Origin: Nanobdellota archaeon | GTDB lineage: Archaea > Nanobdellota > Nanobdellia > Pacearchaeales > GW2011-AR1 | DNA length: 34,244 bases | Direction of reading: 5' to 3' | Assembly: GCA_030704765.1 (NCBI GenBank) | Contig: JAUYDD010000067.1 | Location: forward strand, 1-34,244 | Shown: piece by piece, positions 1 through 7,883 of the stretch | Numbering within the stretch: position 1 is the stretch's first letter | Layout of the letters: every line of letters begins with the position of its first letter | Notes under the pieces: generated by a model | What the model was told of the DNA's origin: nothing | Seen by the model: the letters and a program-made list of their open reading frames with translations, nothing else | Databases searched by the model: none | Translations under genes and position numbers: made by a program

Positions 1-141
1 AAATTTCTGAGCGCACCCAAAAAACTTCTGAAAGTTTTTTAGTGTGCTCCAAAATGCCTTCTCTTTCTATCCATTAAAATAGATAGGTATGAGAAGAGCA
101 TTTTGGACATCTTAAAAGATGAAGTTTATTTTCCGACATAA
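1..141 (-). repeat. nested-hairpin intergenic repeat, copy a (cut by window edge)
   Basis: Three inverted repeats lie end to end. GAGCGCAC (9-16) pairs with GTGTGCTC (42-49) and encloses the hairpin AAAAAACTT/AAGTTTTTT (19-27/32-40) with a CTG-containing loop. CCAAAATGC-CTTCTC (49-63) pairs with GAGAAG-GCATTTTGG (91-106). CATCT/AGATG (108-121) forms a third hairpin. The right end, CCGACATAA, is identical to the ends of the copies near 2.4 kb and 34.2 kb, and it touches the stop codon of the GT2 gene (142-144). The left end may lie outside the window. Its function is unknown; it could act as a 3' UTR or terminator-like structure. Confidence 0.75.
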
Positions 142-867
142 TCAATTTTCTTCTAATATTTTTTTCAATTTAAAAGTAAAATTTATTGTTCGTTTTATTA
201 GTTTGAATCTTGACTTAAATCCGAAATTCCAAGCACTATGGCCATGCAATCTCTTCCCAAAATATACTGGAAACCTAATTACAATGTAACCATTGGATTT
301 AGCAAGATAATAGGCATATAAGTCGAATGAAAAATCTTCAGGAGGGTTTTTTATTAATCTTAAAAAATCTTTATGGAAGATATTTGGTTGAGCATTTATA
401 TCATATAAAAATTTCTTTAAAACCAAGGTTTCAAAAATGGACATTCCAAAAGTGAAGAATCTGTCAGAAAAAGATCTTCCATATCTTTTTCCTTTAATAA
501 ATGTCTTCTGAGGATTATCATTGGATTTTATCATTTCAAAAGCTTTAATTGTGTCTTTTGGATCTGTTTGTAAATCTGCATGTGTATGGCAAATATATTT
601 TCCTTTTGCAGATGAAAATCCTTTATATACTGCAGCACCATAACCTGGTATCTTTTGAAAAACTGACCTAGCAAAAGGATACTTTCGTCTTTTTAACAAT
701 TTTTTCAATACTTCTTTTGTATTATCATTTGAATTATTATCAACAAGGATCAATTCTGTTGTCTTTAATAAATTCCCATTTAAAATCTCCTTGAATTTAT
801 CTAAAAGAAAAGGCATATTTTCAGCTTCATTATAACACGGGATTATTATAGATAATTCTTTTTTCAT
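142..867 (-). CDS. GT2-family glycosyltransferase (dolichyl-phosphate mannose synthase-like)
   Basis: This 241-aa protein has a GT-A fold. The start IIIPCYNEAENM (residues 7-18) is the classic family 2 nucleotide-sugar binding opening, ILVDNNSNDNT (40-50) carries the conserved Asp, and HADLQTD (96-102) supplies the DxD-like metal site. No C-terminal membrane segments are seen, so it resembles soluble Dpm1-type enzymes that move a sugar from a nucleotide sugar to a lipid phosphate or a glycan. Its start overlaps the stop of the upstream nucleotidyltransferase gene by 4 bp, so the two are probably co-translated. The donor and acceptor cannot be read from the sequence. Confidence 0.88.
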   Translation of the reverse strand: MKKELSIIIPCYNEAENMPFLLDKFKEILNGNLLKTTELILVDNNSNDNTKEVLKKLLKRRKYPFARSVFQKIPGYGAAVYKGFSSAKGKYICHTHADLQTDPKDTIKAFEMIKSNDNPQKTFIKGKRYGRSFSDRFFTFGMSIFETLVLKKFLYDINAQPNIFHKDFLRLIKNPPEDFSFDLYAYYLAKSNGYIVIRFPVYFGKRLHGHSAWNFGFKSRFKLIKRTINFTFKLKKILEEN

Positions 868-1688
868 TTTTCAAAATACTTTTTCCATATTGGAAGAAGT
901 CTTTTTTCTTCATTTGAAATATCAGGAGGGGGAATACCATATTTTATTATGAACTCTATTTTTTCATAATCATGCAAATCATCGGGTTTTCCCCAACTAA
1001 CATATAAATCTACATCAAATATAATTGTTTTTTTATTTAATTTTTGTAAAAATTTAGGGACTGCGTCAACATAAAACTCATTGTTAATCTTATAATTTTC
1101 CTTAAACATGAGTTCAACAGAATCTATAAAATCTTTTGCTTTTTTAAAATAAAAAGTAGCTACATTTGAATGATCATAAAAAGGATCATCAGATACAGGG
1201 ATTTTGATAGAAATATCTTTTATTGTCTCCTGATCATCCTCAAGTTTGTACCATCCCCAAGCAGTTGGATTTCTCCTCAAGATCTCTCTTTGTGTAAAGG
1301 TCCATATAATGCAGCTTACATCGTCTCTTTTTTTTAATTGTTCAAACTTCTCTTCATTATATAAAAAACCACCATCACAAGATGCAATAAACAATTCTTC
1401 TTCTGGATTTATTAAGTGTTTTGCTATCATACAGCTTCCAGCTTGCCCTATTGGTGCAGGATCTACTAAAAATATAGCCTCAGGAATTTCTTTTCTTATT
1501 AACTTATCAATACCATAATCAAAATGCTCTTCTCTCATAACAAATACCCATTTGTCAGCTTTTGGAAGATCCCTTATTACTTTTATTATCATTGGAACTC
1601 CAGAAACAGATATAAGCGGTTTTGATAGCTTATAGCCTGCTTGGCTGAACCTTGTTCCTAGACCTGCCATGGGTATTAAATTCATCAT
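864..1688 (-). CDS. sugar-phosphate nucleotidyltransferase-like protein
   Basis: The 274-aa protein begins IPMAGLGTRFSQAGY and continues with the KPLI segment, which is the signature of sugar NTP transferases (GxGxR...K, NTP binding, residues 8-24). ASCDGGFL near residue 103 would supply the metal-binding Asp. Such enzymes make NDP-sugars from NTP and a sugar 1-phosphate; the specificity here is not recognisable. No left-handed beta-helix follows, so no acetyltransferase domain is present. Two adjacent ATG codons can serve as the start (1688 or 1685). It overlaps the GT2 gene by 4 bp, which suggests that it makes the donor used by that enzyme. Confidence 0.82.
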   Translation of the reverse strand: MMNLIPMAGLGTRFSQAGYKLSKPLISVSGVPMIIKVIRDLPKADKWVFVMREEHFDYGIDKLIRKEIPEAIFLVDPAPIGQAGSCMIAKHLINPEEELFIASCDGGFLYNEEKFEQLKKRDDVSCIIWTFTQREILRRNPTAWGWYKLEDDQETIKDISIKIPVSDDPFYDHSNVATFYFKKAKDFIDSVELMFKENYKINNEFYVDAVPKFLQKLNKKTIIFDVDLYVSWGKPDDLHDYEKIEFIIKYGIPPPDISNEEKRLLPIWKKYFEK

Positions 1689-1718
1689 GTTTTAAGAAAA
1701 ATAAAAGGATATTTATAC

Positions 1719-2165
1719 TTATTGCTGTTTTAAAGCAAATATTTCCCTAGTATAATCATAATCCTTTTTTAATAAAGGACAATCAGGATTTCTTTTTTGA
1801 AATTTACTTGCATGCTTAATTATAGTGTCTCTTAATTCTAAATCTGTTGATAGAACATAACCGGTTTTATGATGCATATTTGATAAAATACGAGCTGAAG
1901 CATTAGCTGTTGGAATATAACCGTATATATCAGTTCTTGGTGGAAGATTTAATGCATTTGCTATAACTTCTGTTGGATCTGTATCCCAGGTTTTCCAATC
2001 TGGTTGACAATTAAAACCTATTGTTAATTTTTCTAAATCACTAAATCCAGGAACATTTTCTTTTGGTTCAATAAAGTTCCTAAATACCTGCATTGCAAAT
2101 ATTCCTGCTCCTCCTACTGGAACCCTTTCTATATCTAAACCTTGTTGTTTCAGATATGCTTCCAA
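1719..2165 (-). CDS. hypothetical protein, unrecognised family
   Basis: I do not recognise this 148-aa protein. It is soluble, has no signal peptide or membrane segment, and carries two Cys (FNCQPD and PDCPLL) and a Trp-rich piece (PDWKTWDTD). The C-terminal half is charged. It is followed after 30 nt by the nucleotidyltransferase gene, so it probably shares that transcript. An AT-rich promoter-like stretch (AAATATAATATATAATC on the coding strand) sits just before the ATG, and directly upstream of that is nested-hairpin repeat copy b. Confidence 0.65.
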   Translation of the reverse strand: MEAYLKQQGLDIERVPVGGAGIFAMQVFRNFIEPKENVPGFSDLEKLTIGFNCQPDWKTWDTDPTEVIANALNLPPRTDIYGYIPTANASARILSNMHHKTGYVLSTDLELRDTIIKHASKFQKRNPDCPLLKKDYDYTREIFALKQQ

Positions 2166-2195
2166 TAGATTATATATTATATTTCAAGAATTAAA

Positions 2196-2423
2196 ATAGG
2201 ATATCAAAAAAATTTCCTGAAATCAAAAAAATCTTTCATAAGATTTTTTGGAACATTCAAAATCTTTTAGAGATTTTGAAGTAATCGCCTACTCCATCCT
2301 GAAGGATGGAGTTTGATTGGCGATTTTTCTGATTCGGAAATTTTTAGGATGCTCGAGAATTGAAAACTGTAACATTAGCTACGACCACATGATAAATCAT
2401 GAGGTTTTCAATTCTCGACATAA
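2196..2423 (-). repeat. nested-hairpin intergenic repeat, copy b
   Basis: This is a multi-branch palindromic element. An outer arm AAAAATTTCC (about 2207-2216) pairs with GGAAATTTTT (about 2336-2345). Inside are two hairpins (AAAAAATCTT...AAGATTTTTT near 2224-2250 and TTCAAAATCT...AGATTTTGAA near 2255-2280) and the arm AATCGCC/GGCGATT, which encloses CTCCATCC/GGATGGAG. A second unit has the perfect 14-bp stem CGAGAATTGAAAAC (2354-2367) with GTTTTCAATTCTCG (2404-2417). The block 2283-2355 matches 34111-34183 with one mismatch in 73. The right end CGACATAA touches the stop codon of the radical SAM gene with no spacer. Confidence 0.9.
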
Positions 2424-3851
2424 CTAAGATTCTGTTATGCTTTCTTTATCTTTAATAAGATAATGATGCGATTCTGCTTTTATTGTTGCTGCTTTATCTG
2501 AAAATATATATTCTATCATTCTGCAATAATGGACTACATTTTCAAAATTATGATGTTTAGAAGGATTACAAGGAAACAAATGTCTTTTAGACCAATATTC
2601 ATCTTTTAAAAGCTCTGCACCATAAGTTATCGCATATAACTCAAAATTATTATATACTTCGCTTCCAGGAGTTATAAATAAAGGAGTATAGATAATAGTT
2701 CCAATATAATCCTGATTTTTTAATAGAAAATCTAAAGTTTCCCTAAGAGTATCGGGTGTTTCTCCAATATAGAATATTATATTGAACTTTACTACTAATT
2801 CAGGATATTTTGCAATTTCCCTAATTAATTTTTCTGCTCTTGCAATATAATATTTTGGGTCTGCTGATTTATTTATCCTTTTTAATATTTCAATGCTTCC
2901 AGACTCAAAACCTACTGTCAAAACTCTCAAACCTGCATTATAAGCTTCAGGTAAAAAGATTTCCCAATTAGAGTCAACTGAGGTTTGTGTTGACCAAGTG
3001 ATATTTTTTTCTTTCAGGATCTTTATTTGCTCTGTTGCTATTTTTGGACTCATGCCAAAATTAGAAGTCAATAATGCCAAGGTTATATTTTTTCCCCAAA
3101 GATTAACTATTTGATCTAATTCTTCTGAAAATAGAGACATAGGTTTAAAAGTGACTTTACATCCATATAAATTTTCATTTAAACAGAATTTACATTTTTT
3201 AGGACAACCCCTGCTTTCTTCAATATAAGGGGTAAACTGAGATATTTCAGGATATAAAGAATAATCCAGTTTAGGTAATTCTTTCAGTCTATCTGAAAAT
3301 TCTCTAGCTATATGAAGTTCCCCATCTTCTTTCATAAATGAAATTCCCTTGATAGAAGAATAATCTTTTTTATCTTTAGTTAATAACAGCTCCATTGTAA
3401 TTTCCCCTTCTCCATGAACCAATATATCTAAATTATTTGTTTCTTTAAAAACTGTATCTCCTAAATAAGTGCAATGTTCTCCTCCCATAACAATTAAACT
3501 AGATGGAGAATTTTTTCTTGTTATTTCTAAACATTTCAAGCTTTCTATATAATCAAATGCAGTATTATTGCTTATTCCAATAATTTTTGGAGTCTTATTT
3601 TGAAGCTCTTTTTCTATTTTAGAATAATTGTGGTCAACTGAAGTGTCTATTATTTTTACTGAAAATCCCTTGGATTTCAGATAACTAGCGATAGAGAGTA
3701 TGCCTGAGCTTATAATTGAAAACTTGAAACTTTCATCTCTAAAAAAAGCTAAAGGAGGTGTTTCTGTTAAATAAGGAGGGTGGATAAACAAAACATCATA
3801 ATCATATTTATCTTTAATGGAATTTTCATCAATCAGGTTAGGGGTCATCAT
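2424..3851 (-). CDS. B12-binding-domain radical SAM protein
   Basis: The 475-aa protein has an N-terminal Rossmann-like B12-binding domain (about residues 15-160: VLFIHPPY, GILSIASYL, VMGGEHCT, HGEGE at 146-150). It is followed by a radical SAM domain with the cluster motif CPKKCKFC (Cys216, Cys220, Cys223) in the family context EESRGCP. The cobalamin-ligand motif DxHxxG is not obvious, so B12 may be bound base-off without a His ligand, or the domain may be degenerate. Related proteins perform methylations and ring or lipid modifications; the substrate is unknown. A 200-nt gap and a TATA-like TTTAAAAACC about 30 nt before the start suggest its own promoter. Confidence 0.88.
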   Translation of the reverse strand: MMTPNLIDENSIKDKYDYDVLFIHPPYLTETPPLAFFRDESFKFSIISSGILSIASYLKSKGFSVKIIDTSVDHNYSKIEKELQNKTPKIIGISNNTAFDYIESLKCLEITRKNSPSSLIVMGGEHCTYLGDTVFKETNNLDILVHGEGEITMELLLTKDKKDYSSIKGISFMKEDGELHIAREFSDRLKELPKLDYSLYPEISQFTPYIEESRGCPKKCKFCLNENLYGCKVTFKPMSLFSEELDQIVNLWGKNITLALLTSNFGMSPKIATEQIKILKEKNITWSTQTSVDSNWEIFLPEAYNAGLRVLTVGFESGSIEILKRINKSADPKYYIARAEKLIREIAKYPELVVKFNIIFYIGETPDTLRETLDFLLKNQDYIGTIIYTPLFITPGSEVYNNFELYAITYGAELLKDEYWSKRHLFPCNPSKHHNFENVVHYCRMIEYIFSDKAATIKAESHHYLIKDKESITES

Positions 3852-3982
3852 AAACTAAAGAAAAAGATATAGGTTTTTAAACATTATTATAAACCCTGAC
3901 ATAAAAAGGATGATTAACTTTTGCATAAATCTAAGGATTAAATTCATTACAATAAAATATTATAGTAACTAAAATTTATACC

Positions 3983-4040
3983 GAAATAAATTTCAGTTCC
4001 TAAATAGTAAAGGAATAAATTTATCTGAAAATTTATTTCC
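3983..4040 (-). terminator. alternative hairpins downstream of the 2H phosphoesterase gene
   Basis: GGAATAAATTT (4012-4022) can pair with AAATTTA-TTTCC (4029-4040). The same right arm can instead pair with GAAATAAATTTCAG (3983-3996), giving a longer stem with one bulge. The two pairings exclude each other. The structure starts 11 nt after the TAA of the minus-strand gene. It may be a transcript 3'-end structure or a small relative of the nested-hairpin repeats. Confidence 0.5.
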
Positions 4041-4051
4041 TTTCCTATAAT

Positions 4052-4684
4052 TTAAATCAAAGGGTATTTTTTTATAAGTTTTAAACTATCATCCTTGTCA
4101 TCTACTAAATAAACATTAAGGGAAATAATATTATAATTTCCTTTAGGACATAAGTCTTTTATTTTATTAAATAAAATTTCAAATTTATTATTATCGATTG
4201 TTGCAAGAGAAATATGCGGTTTAAATATATTTCCAATGTAAGGAAATCCATATTTGATGGTGTTTTTTCTTTCTATATCCCCTAAAGATTCATAAGAATC
4301 TTTATATCTTTTAATTATTATGGGATTTCTAAAAGATTGCAGATGATCTATTACTTGCTTTTGTATTCTTCTTATCATATCTACATTTTCTTCTATAATA
4401 TTACACGCCAAGGTAATTTTATTTATGTTCTTTTCTTTAAAAATAATCCAATCAGAAATTGCTATTTGTATTTTATTTGTATCTTTTTTAATTTTATATA
4501 TCAAATCTTCTAATTCCTTATCCCATTCAGATATATCTAAAAAATCTGCATGATATATTGAAAGATGAGGTTCATCATCTAAATATAATTGATTTCCTAT
4601 CAAAGATTTTATGATTATTTTTAATCCTTTTATTTTACTAGATATAATCTTATCAGGTTCTAATAATATGCCATAGGTTACCAT
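4052..4684 (-). CDS. 2H phosphoesterase superfamily protein (2'-5' RNA ligase-like)
   Basis: The 210-aa protein carries two HxS motifs in the right spacing and order for the 2H superfamily: PHLSIYHADF (His40, Ser42) and KPHISLATI (His157, Ser159). Such enzymes open 2',3'-cyclic phosphates or act on other cyclic nucleotide or ADP-ribose-derived phosphodiesters. The gene is 43 nt downstream of the histidine phosphatase and probably belongs to the same operon as the 837-aa fusion. Its partners there are phosphatases and a nucleotidyltransferase, so a small-molecule phosphodiester substrate is as plausible as RNA. The start at ATG 4684 follows an AT-rich gap. Confidence 0.75.
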   Translation of the reverse strand: MVTYGILLEPDKIISSKIKGLKIIIKSLIGNQLYLDDEPHLSIYHADFLDISEWDKELEDLIYKIKKDTNKIQIAISDWIIFKEKNINKITLACNIIEENVDMIRRIQKQVIDHLQSFRNPIIIKRYKDSYESLGDIERKNTIKYGFPYIGNIFKPHISLATIDNNKFEILFNKIKDLCPKGNYNIISLNVYLVDDKDDSLKLIKKYPLI

Positions 4685-4727
4685 TTTTATTAAATATTTA
4701 TCCTAAGGATTTGATATTCATTAATAT

Positions 4728-5366
4728 TCAATTGTTTTGAAAATTTTTTAGTATCCTCCTTTTTTGTTCTTCAGGACCTATATAATCTGCATGACATTCT
4801 TTCAAGTAAAAATAAATAGGTTCAAAATGAGGTATACTAATCTTAAACCATTCTTTCATTGAAATCCCTAAGGAATGTCCCAATGCTGTTCTTAGAACTA
4901 CGTTATGACTACATATGGCTATAGATTTATCAGGATAATTTTTTAAACCTTGGATAAAATTTAAATAACGATTGAGAACGTCCTGACTATTTTCTCCATT
5001 TGGAAATCTCGGGTCTTCGCCTCTTTTCCATGCATCAAATAATTGAGGATATTTTTCTTGCGCTTGTTTTAAATATAACCCATCAACATCACCATAATCG
5101 ATCTCTAAAAGATTAGAATCTGTTATTATTTTATTTTCTGTTAATAGTTGTAATGTCTGTATGCATCTTTTTAATGGAGAAGAAATAAATAAAGTACATC
5201 CAGCTATTCCTTTTTTAGTTTTTTCTGTGGAATCAGGAGACGAAGGCATTATGGAAGGATCCATTCTACCTAAAAATTTTACACCTAAATCTTTATTAAG
5301 AATATTTCCTCCGGTTTCAAGATGTCTTAAAAAAACTAATTTCTTCTCTAAATTTTCTGTTTTCAT
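4728..5366 (-). CDS. histidine phosphatase family protein (phosphoglycerate mutase-like)
   Basis: The 212-aa protein shows the family hallmarks: FLRHLET (Arg14-His15, phospho-acceptor His), the SSPLKRCIQT segment, EIDYGDVDG containing the catalytic acid region, and CSHNVVLR with the second His. It therefore probably removes phosphate from a small metabolite. It is closely similar to the C-terminal domain of the 837-aa fusion encoded 3 nt upstream; shared segments include FPNGEN, HNVVLR and the MKEW region. This indicates a tandem duplication of that domain. The substrate is unknown. Confidence 0.85.
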   Translation of the reverse strand: MKTENLEKKLVFLRHLETGGNILNKDLGVKFLGRMDPSIMPSSPDSTEKTKKGIAGCTLFISSPLKRCIQTLQLLTENKIITDSNLLEIDYGDVDGLYLKQAQEKYPQLFDAWKRGEDPRFPNGENSQDVLNRYLNFIQGLKNYPDKSIAICSHNVVLRTALGHSLGISMKEWFKISIPHFEPIYFYLKECHADYIGPEEQKRRILKNFQNN

Positions 5367-5369
5367 TTT

Positions 5370-7883
5370 TTATAAATTTTTTAATATTTCCTTAATCTGA
5401 TTGTCAGTTAGTTCTATATAAAGCCTACTATTTTTAGTTAAAATAAATCTTATTGGTTCAAAATCAGGGATATTTAGTTTATACCATTCTTTCATTGGAA
5501 TTTTTAAATAACTTCCTATTAAACATCTTAAAACAACATTATGGGTGCAGAGGGCTATCTTGTTGTTTTTTATATTTTTTATATTTTTTAAAAAACTATA
5601 GAGTCTAAGTAAAACATCTCTTTGGTTTTCTCCATTTGGAAACTTTGGATCGTTGCCAAATTCCCATTCGTCTATAATTTTTGGATAATTTTTTATTAAA
5701 TAATCCAAATCTTTTCCATCTAATTCTCCGTAATTTATTTCGTTTAAACGATTATCGAGAGTTATATTCTTTTCCGTTAATAATGAAAGGGTGTTTTTGC
5801 ATCTTAAAGATGGGGAAGAGAAAAATATTTCATAGTCAGATAGGATATTTTTTAGATTATTTATTTCTTTTTTATCAGGATAAATTAATTCAGGGTTTGA
5901 TTTTTGCCCGATAAATTGATTTTCATAAGCTTTTGTTTTTACATGCCTTAGAAATATTATCTCTTTATTAGAATTGTAAAAATAATCTTTAAATTGAGAT
6001 TCATAATCAGATAAAAAAAATTCAATATGTTTTAATATATTTTTTATAGAATCGTAGTTTCTTCTTTTTTTAATTTTTATTAAATCGTTTATAAATTTTT
6101 TATGTAATTCTTTATTTTTTGGAAAAATTTTAAAATACGCATCCATAGCTTCATTAATATCATAATCTTTATTTTGCCTATAGTATAATTTTAATAAATT
6201 AGACATCAAGAAACGCATAATATGATAAGAAAATTCTATCCTGTCCCTTGAATCCATTAATTTATAATCTTTTTTTTCAATAACCTTGTTTTTTTGGATA
6301 ATATATTTTCTATAAGATAATTTATTTTCTTTTATTTCAGAAAGATATTCTTTAGAACTTCTTCTAGAATCAAAAAAATTAGAAGGTTGCAAATGATAGA
6401 CCTTATATAATTCAGACATAGATTTCTTAAAAAAAATCCCTGAATTTTGCCAATCATAACAAGTAAAAGGGCTTTTTATACAATGGTCAATATGGCTTTT
6501 GATATCGTATAGCATTATATGAAAGACAATATTGTCTTTGTTGAATTTTAACGGGCCTAAAGAAGGATTTAATATGACATTATAACCATATTTTGATTCT
6601 ATTTCTTTTTTTATTTTTTCAAAATTTTTAATAACAGACTCGAATTTGTCTTTAGATAATTCATCTAAAATTAATACAATATCAACATCATTTATACCTT
6701 CTATTCCTGAATATTTTGAAAAAGAACCAACAATATTTCCAGATTGTATAAAATCTAAATTTTCTGTTAAATCTCTTATTTTTTTAATAATATCTTTTCT
6801 AAGTTCATTTTCAATATTCCTGTATCTTGAGCTAGTTTTTAATTCTAAGAAAGAAGTTATGGGATCGTCTGATGATAAGATACCTGAAGATGAAACTATA
6901 TATTTTGCATTTATTTTTCCAATATTTGTTGGTTTAACACCTCCATCAAATATTATCTCAAAGTTGTATTTTTTCTTGAATCTATTCAATCTATTTACTT
7001 TTTCTATTGATTCAGTATTAAATATCTGTCCGGATTTTCCAAGTTCATCAATACCCATTACTTGAACAAAATCTATATAAGGAATGTATTTTATTATATC
7101 CTCTATTTTTGAATCTGTTTTTAAACATAATCCTACTTTCTTATTTAAAGACCGGCATAATCTTATTACATCGCTTATATTTTCATCTATCTCAATATGA
7201 AAAGTTATAGAATTTACATTTTTGTATAATTTCTTTATCCAGACTGAAGGATTTTTTGACATTATATGAAGTATTTTCTTAATTACCCAAGCCTTATTTA
7301 TCTCCTTAATTAAAGAAAGATCTATTTCAGGTGCTGAACTATTAAATGATTTATCTATTAAATCTATATGGACAAAATCAGCATAATATCTTATTCTAGA
7401 ATATATCTGATTAATGTCTTTATTTTTATTTAAATAAACAGCTATGCCTACTTTTTTAACAAAATCAAAAGTAATATTTCTATGTGCTGTATAACTTAAC
7501 ATAAAAATTATTGCAGAGGTAACAAATCTTAAAGTTGCGTAACCCAGGGGGATTTTTTCCCTTAATACAGCAATCAAGCCTAAATTAAGAATAAAAGCAA
7601 TTGTTGCTATAGCTAAAAATATAATGAAAGTCCTTCTATTTTTTGATTTTGGAACATGAAAATTAAGTCTTGCATTTAATATAAATCCTAAAGTTACTCC
7701 TATTATAAAACCTATGATAACTTTTAATATAAATGGTATATTATAAACTAATAAATATTTTGCTATAATAACCTCTGTTCCTACTGCAATAAGACCTATA
7801 ATTATATAATTTATAAGATATTGGAACCTATATCTTATAAATCTTAAATTTTTTATTATATTTTTTATATAAGAGGTTACCAT
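5370..7883 (-). CDS. four-domain fusion: GtrA membrane domain / pentulose-phosphate 3-epimerase-like / nucleotidyltransferase / histidine phosphatase
   Basis: This is an 837-aa protein. Residues 15-145 form four membrane segments of the GtrA family (INYIIIGLIAVGTEV, ARLNF). Residues 146-350 look like a ribulose-phosphate 3-epimerase barrel: VHIDLID (His172, Asp174), FHIE (His229), VQVMGIDELGKSGQIF, and IFDGGV (Asp313), so all four metal-site residues appear kept. Residues 375-560 hold a polymerase-beta-type nucleotidyltransferase (GSFSKYSG then NDVDIVLIL, Asp399/Asp401). Residues 640-837 are a histidine phosphatase (FLRHVKT, SSPSLRCKNT, THNVVLR). It overlaps the upstream GtrA gene by 7 bp and is followed 3 nt later by a second histidine phosphatase. 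A membrane-tethered enzyme for making or recycling a pentose-phosphate-derived, lipid-linked precursor is an inference. I know of no such four-domain protein. Confidence 0.85.
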   Translation of the reverse strand: MVTSYIKNIIKNLRFIRYRFQYLINYIIIGLIAVGTEVIIAKYLLVYNIPFILKVIIGFIIGVTLGFILNARLNFHVPKSKNRRTFIIFLAIATIAFILNLGLIAVLREKIPLGYATLRFVTSAIIFMLSYTAHRNITFDFVKKVGIAVYLNKNKDINQIYSRIRYYADFVHIDLIDKSFNSSAPEIDLSLIKEINKAWVIKKILHIMSKNPSVWIKKLYKNVNSITFHIEIDENISDVIRLCRSLNKKVGLCLKTDSKIEDIIKYIPYIDFVQVMGIDELGKSGQIFNTESIEKVNRLNRFKKKYNFEIIFDGGVKPTNIGKINAKYIVSSSGILSSDDPITSFLELKTSSRYRNIENELRKDIIKKIRDLTENLDFIQSGNIVGSFSKYSGIEGINDVDIVLILDELSKDKFESVIKNFEKIKKEIESKYGYNVILNPSLGPLKFNKDNIVFHIMLYDIKSHIDHCIKSPFTCYDWQNSGIFFKKSMSELYKVYHLQPSNFFDSRRSSKEYLSEIKENKLSYRKYIIQKNKVIEKKDYKLMDSRDRIEFSYHIMRFLMSNLLKLYYRQNKDYDINEAMDAYFKIFPKNKELHKKFINDLIKIKKRRNYDSIKNILKHIEFFLSDYESQFKDYFYNSNKEIIFLRHVKTKAYENQFIGQKSNPELIYPDKKEINNLKNILSDYEIFFSSPSLRCKNTLSLLTEKNITLDNRLNEINYGELDGKDLDYLIKNYPKIIDEWEFGNDPKFPNGENQRDVLLRLYSFLKNIKNIKNNKIALCTHNVVLRCLIGSYLKIPMKEWYKLNIPDFEPIRFILTKNSRLYIELTDNQIKEILKNL

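Noticed and set aside
2196-2423. Integron attC site
   Set aside because: It is a structured site after a stop codon, but the conserved RYYYAAC and GTTRRRY core sites are absent and there are several nested stems; no integrase gene is seen.
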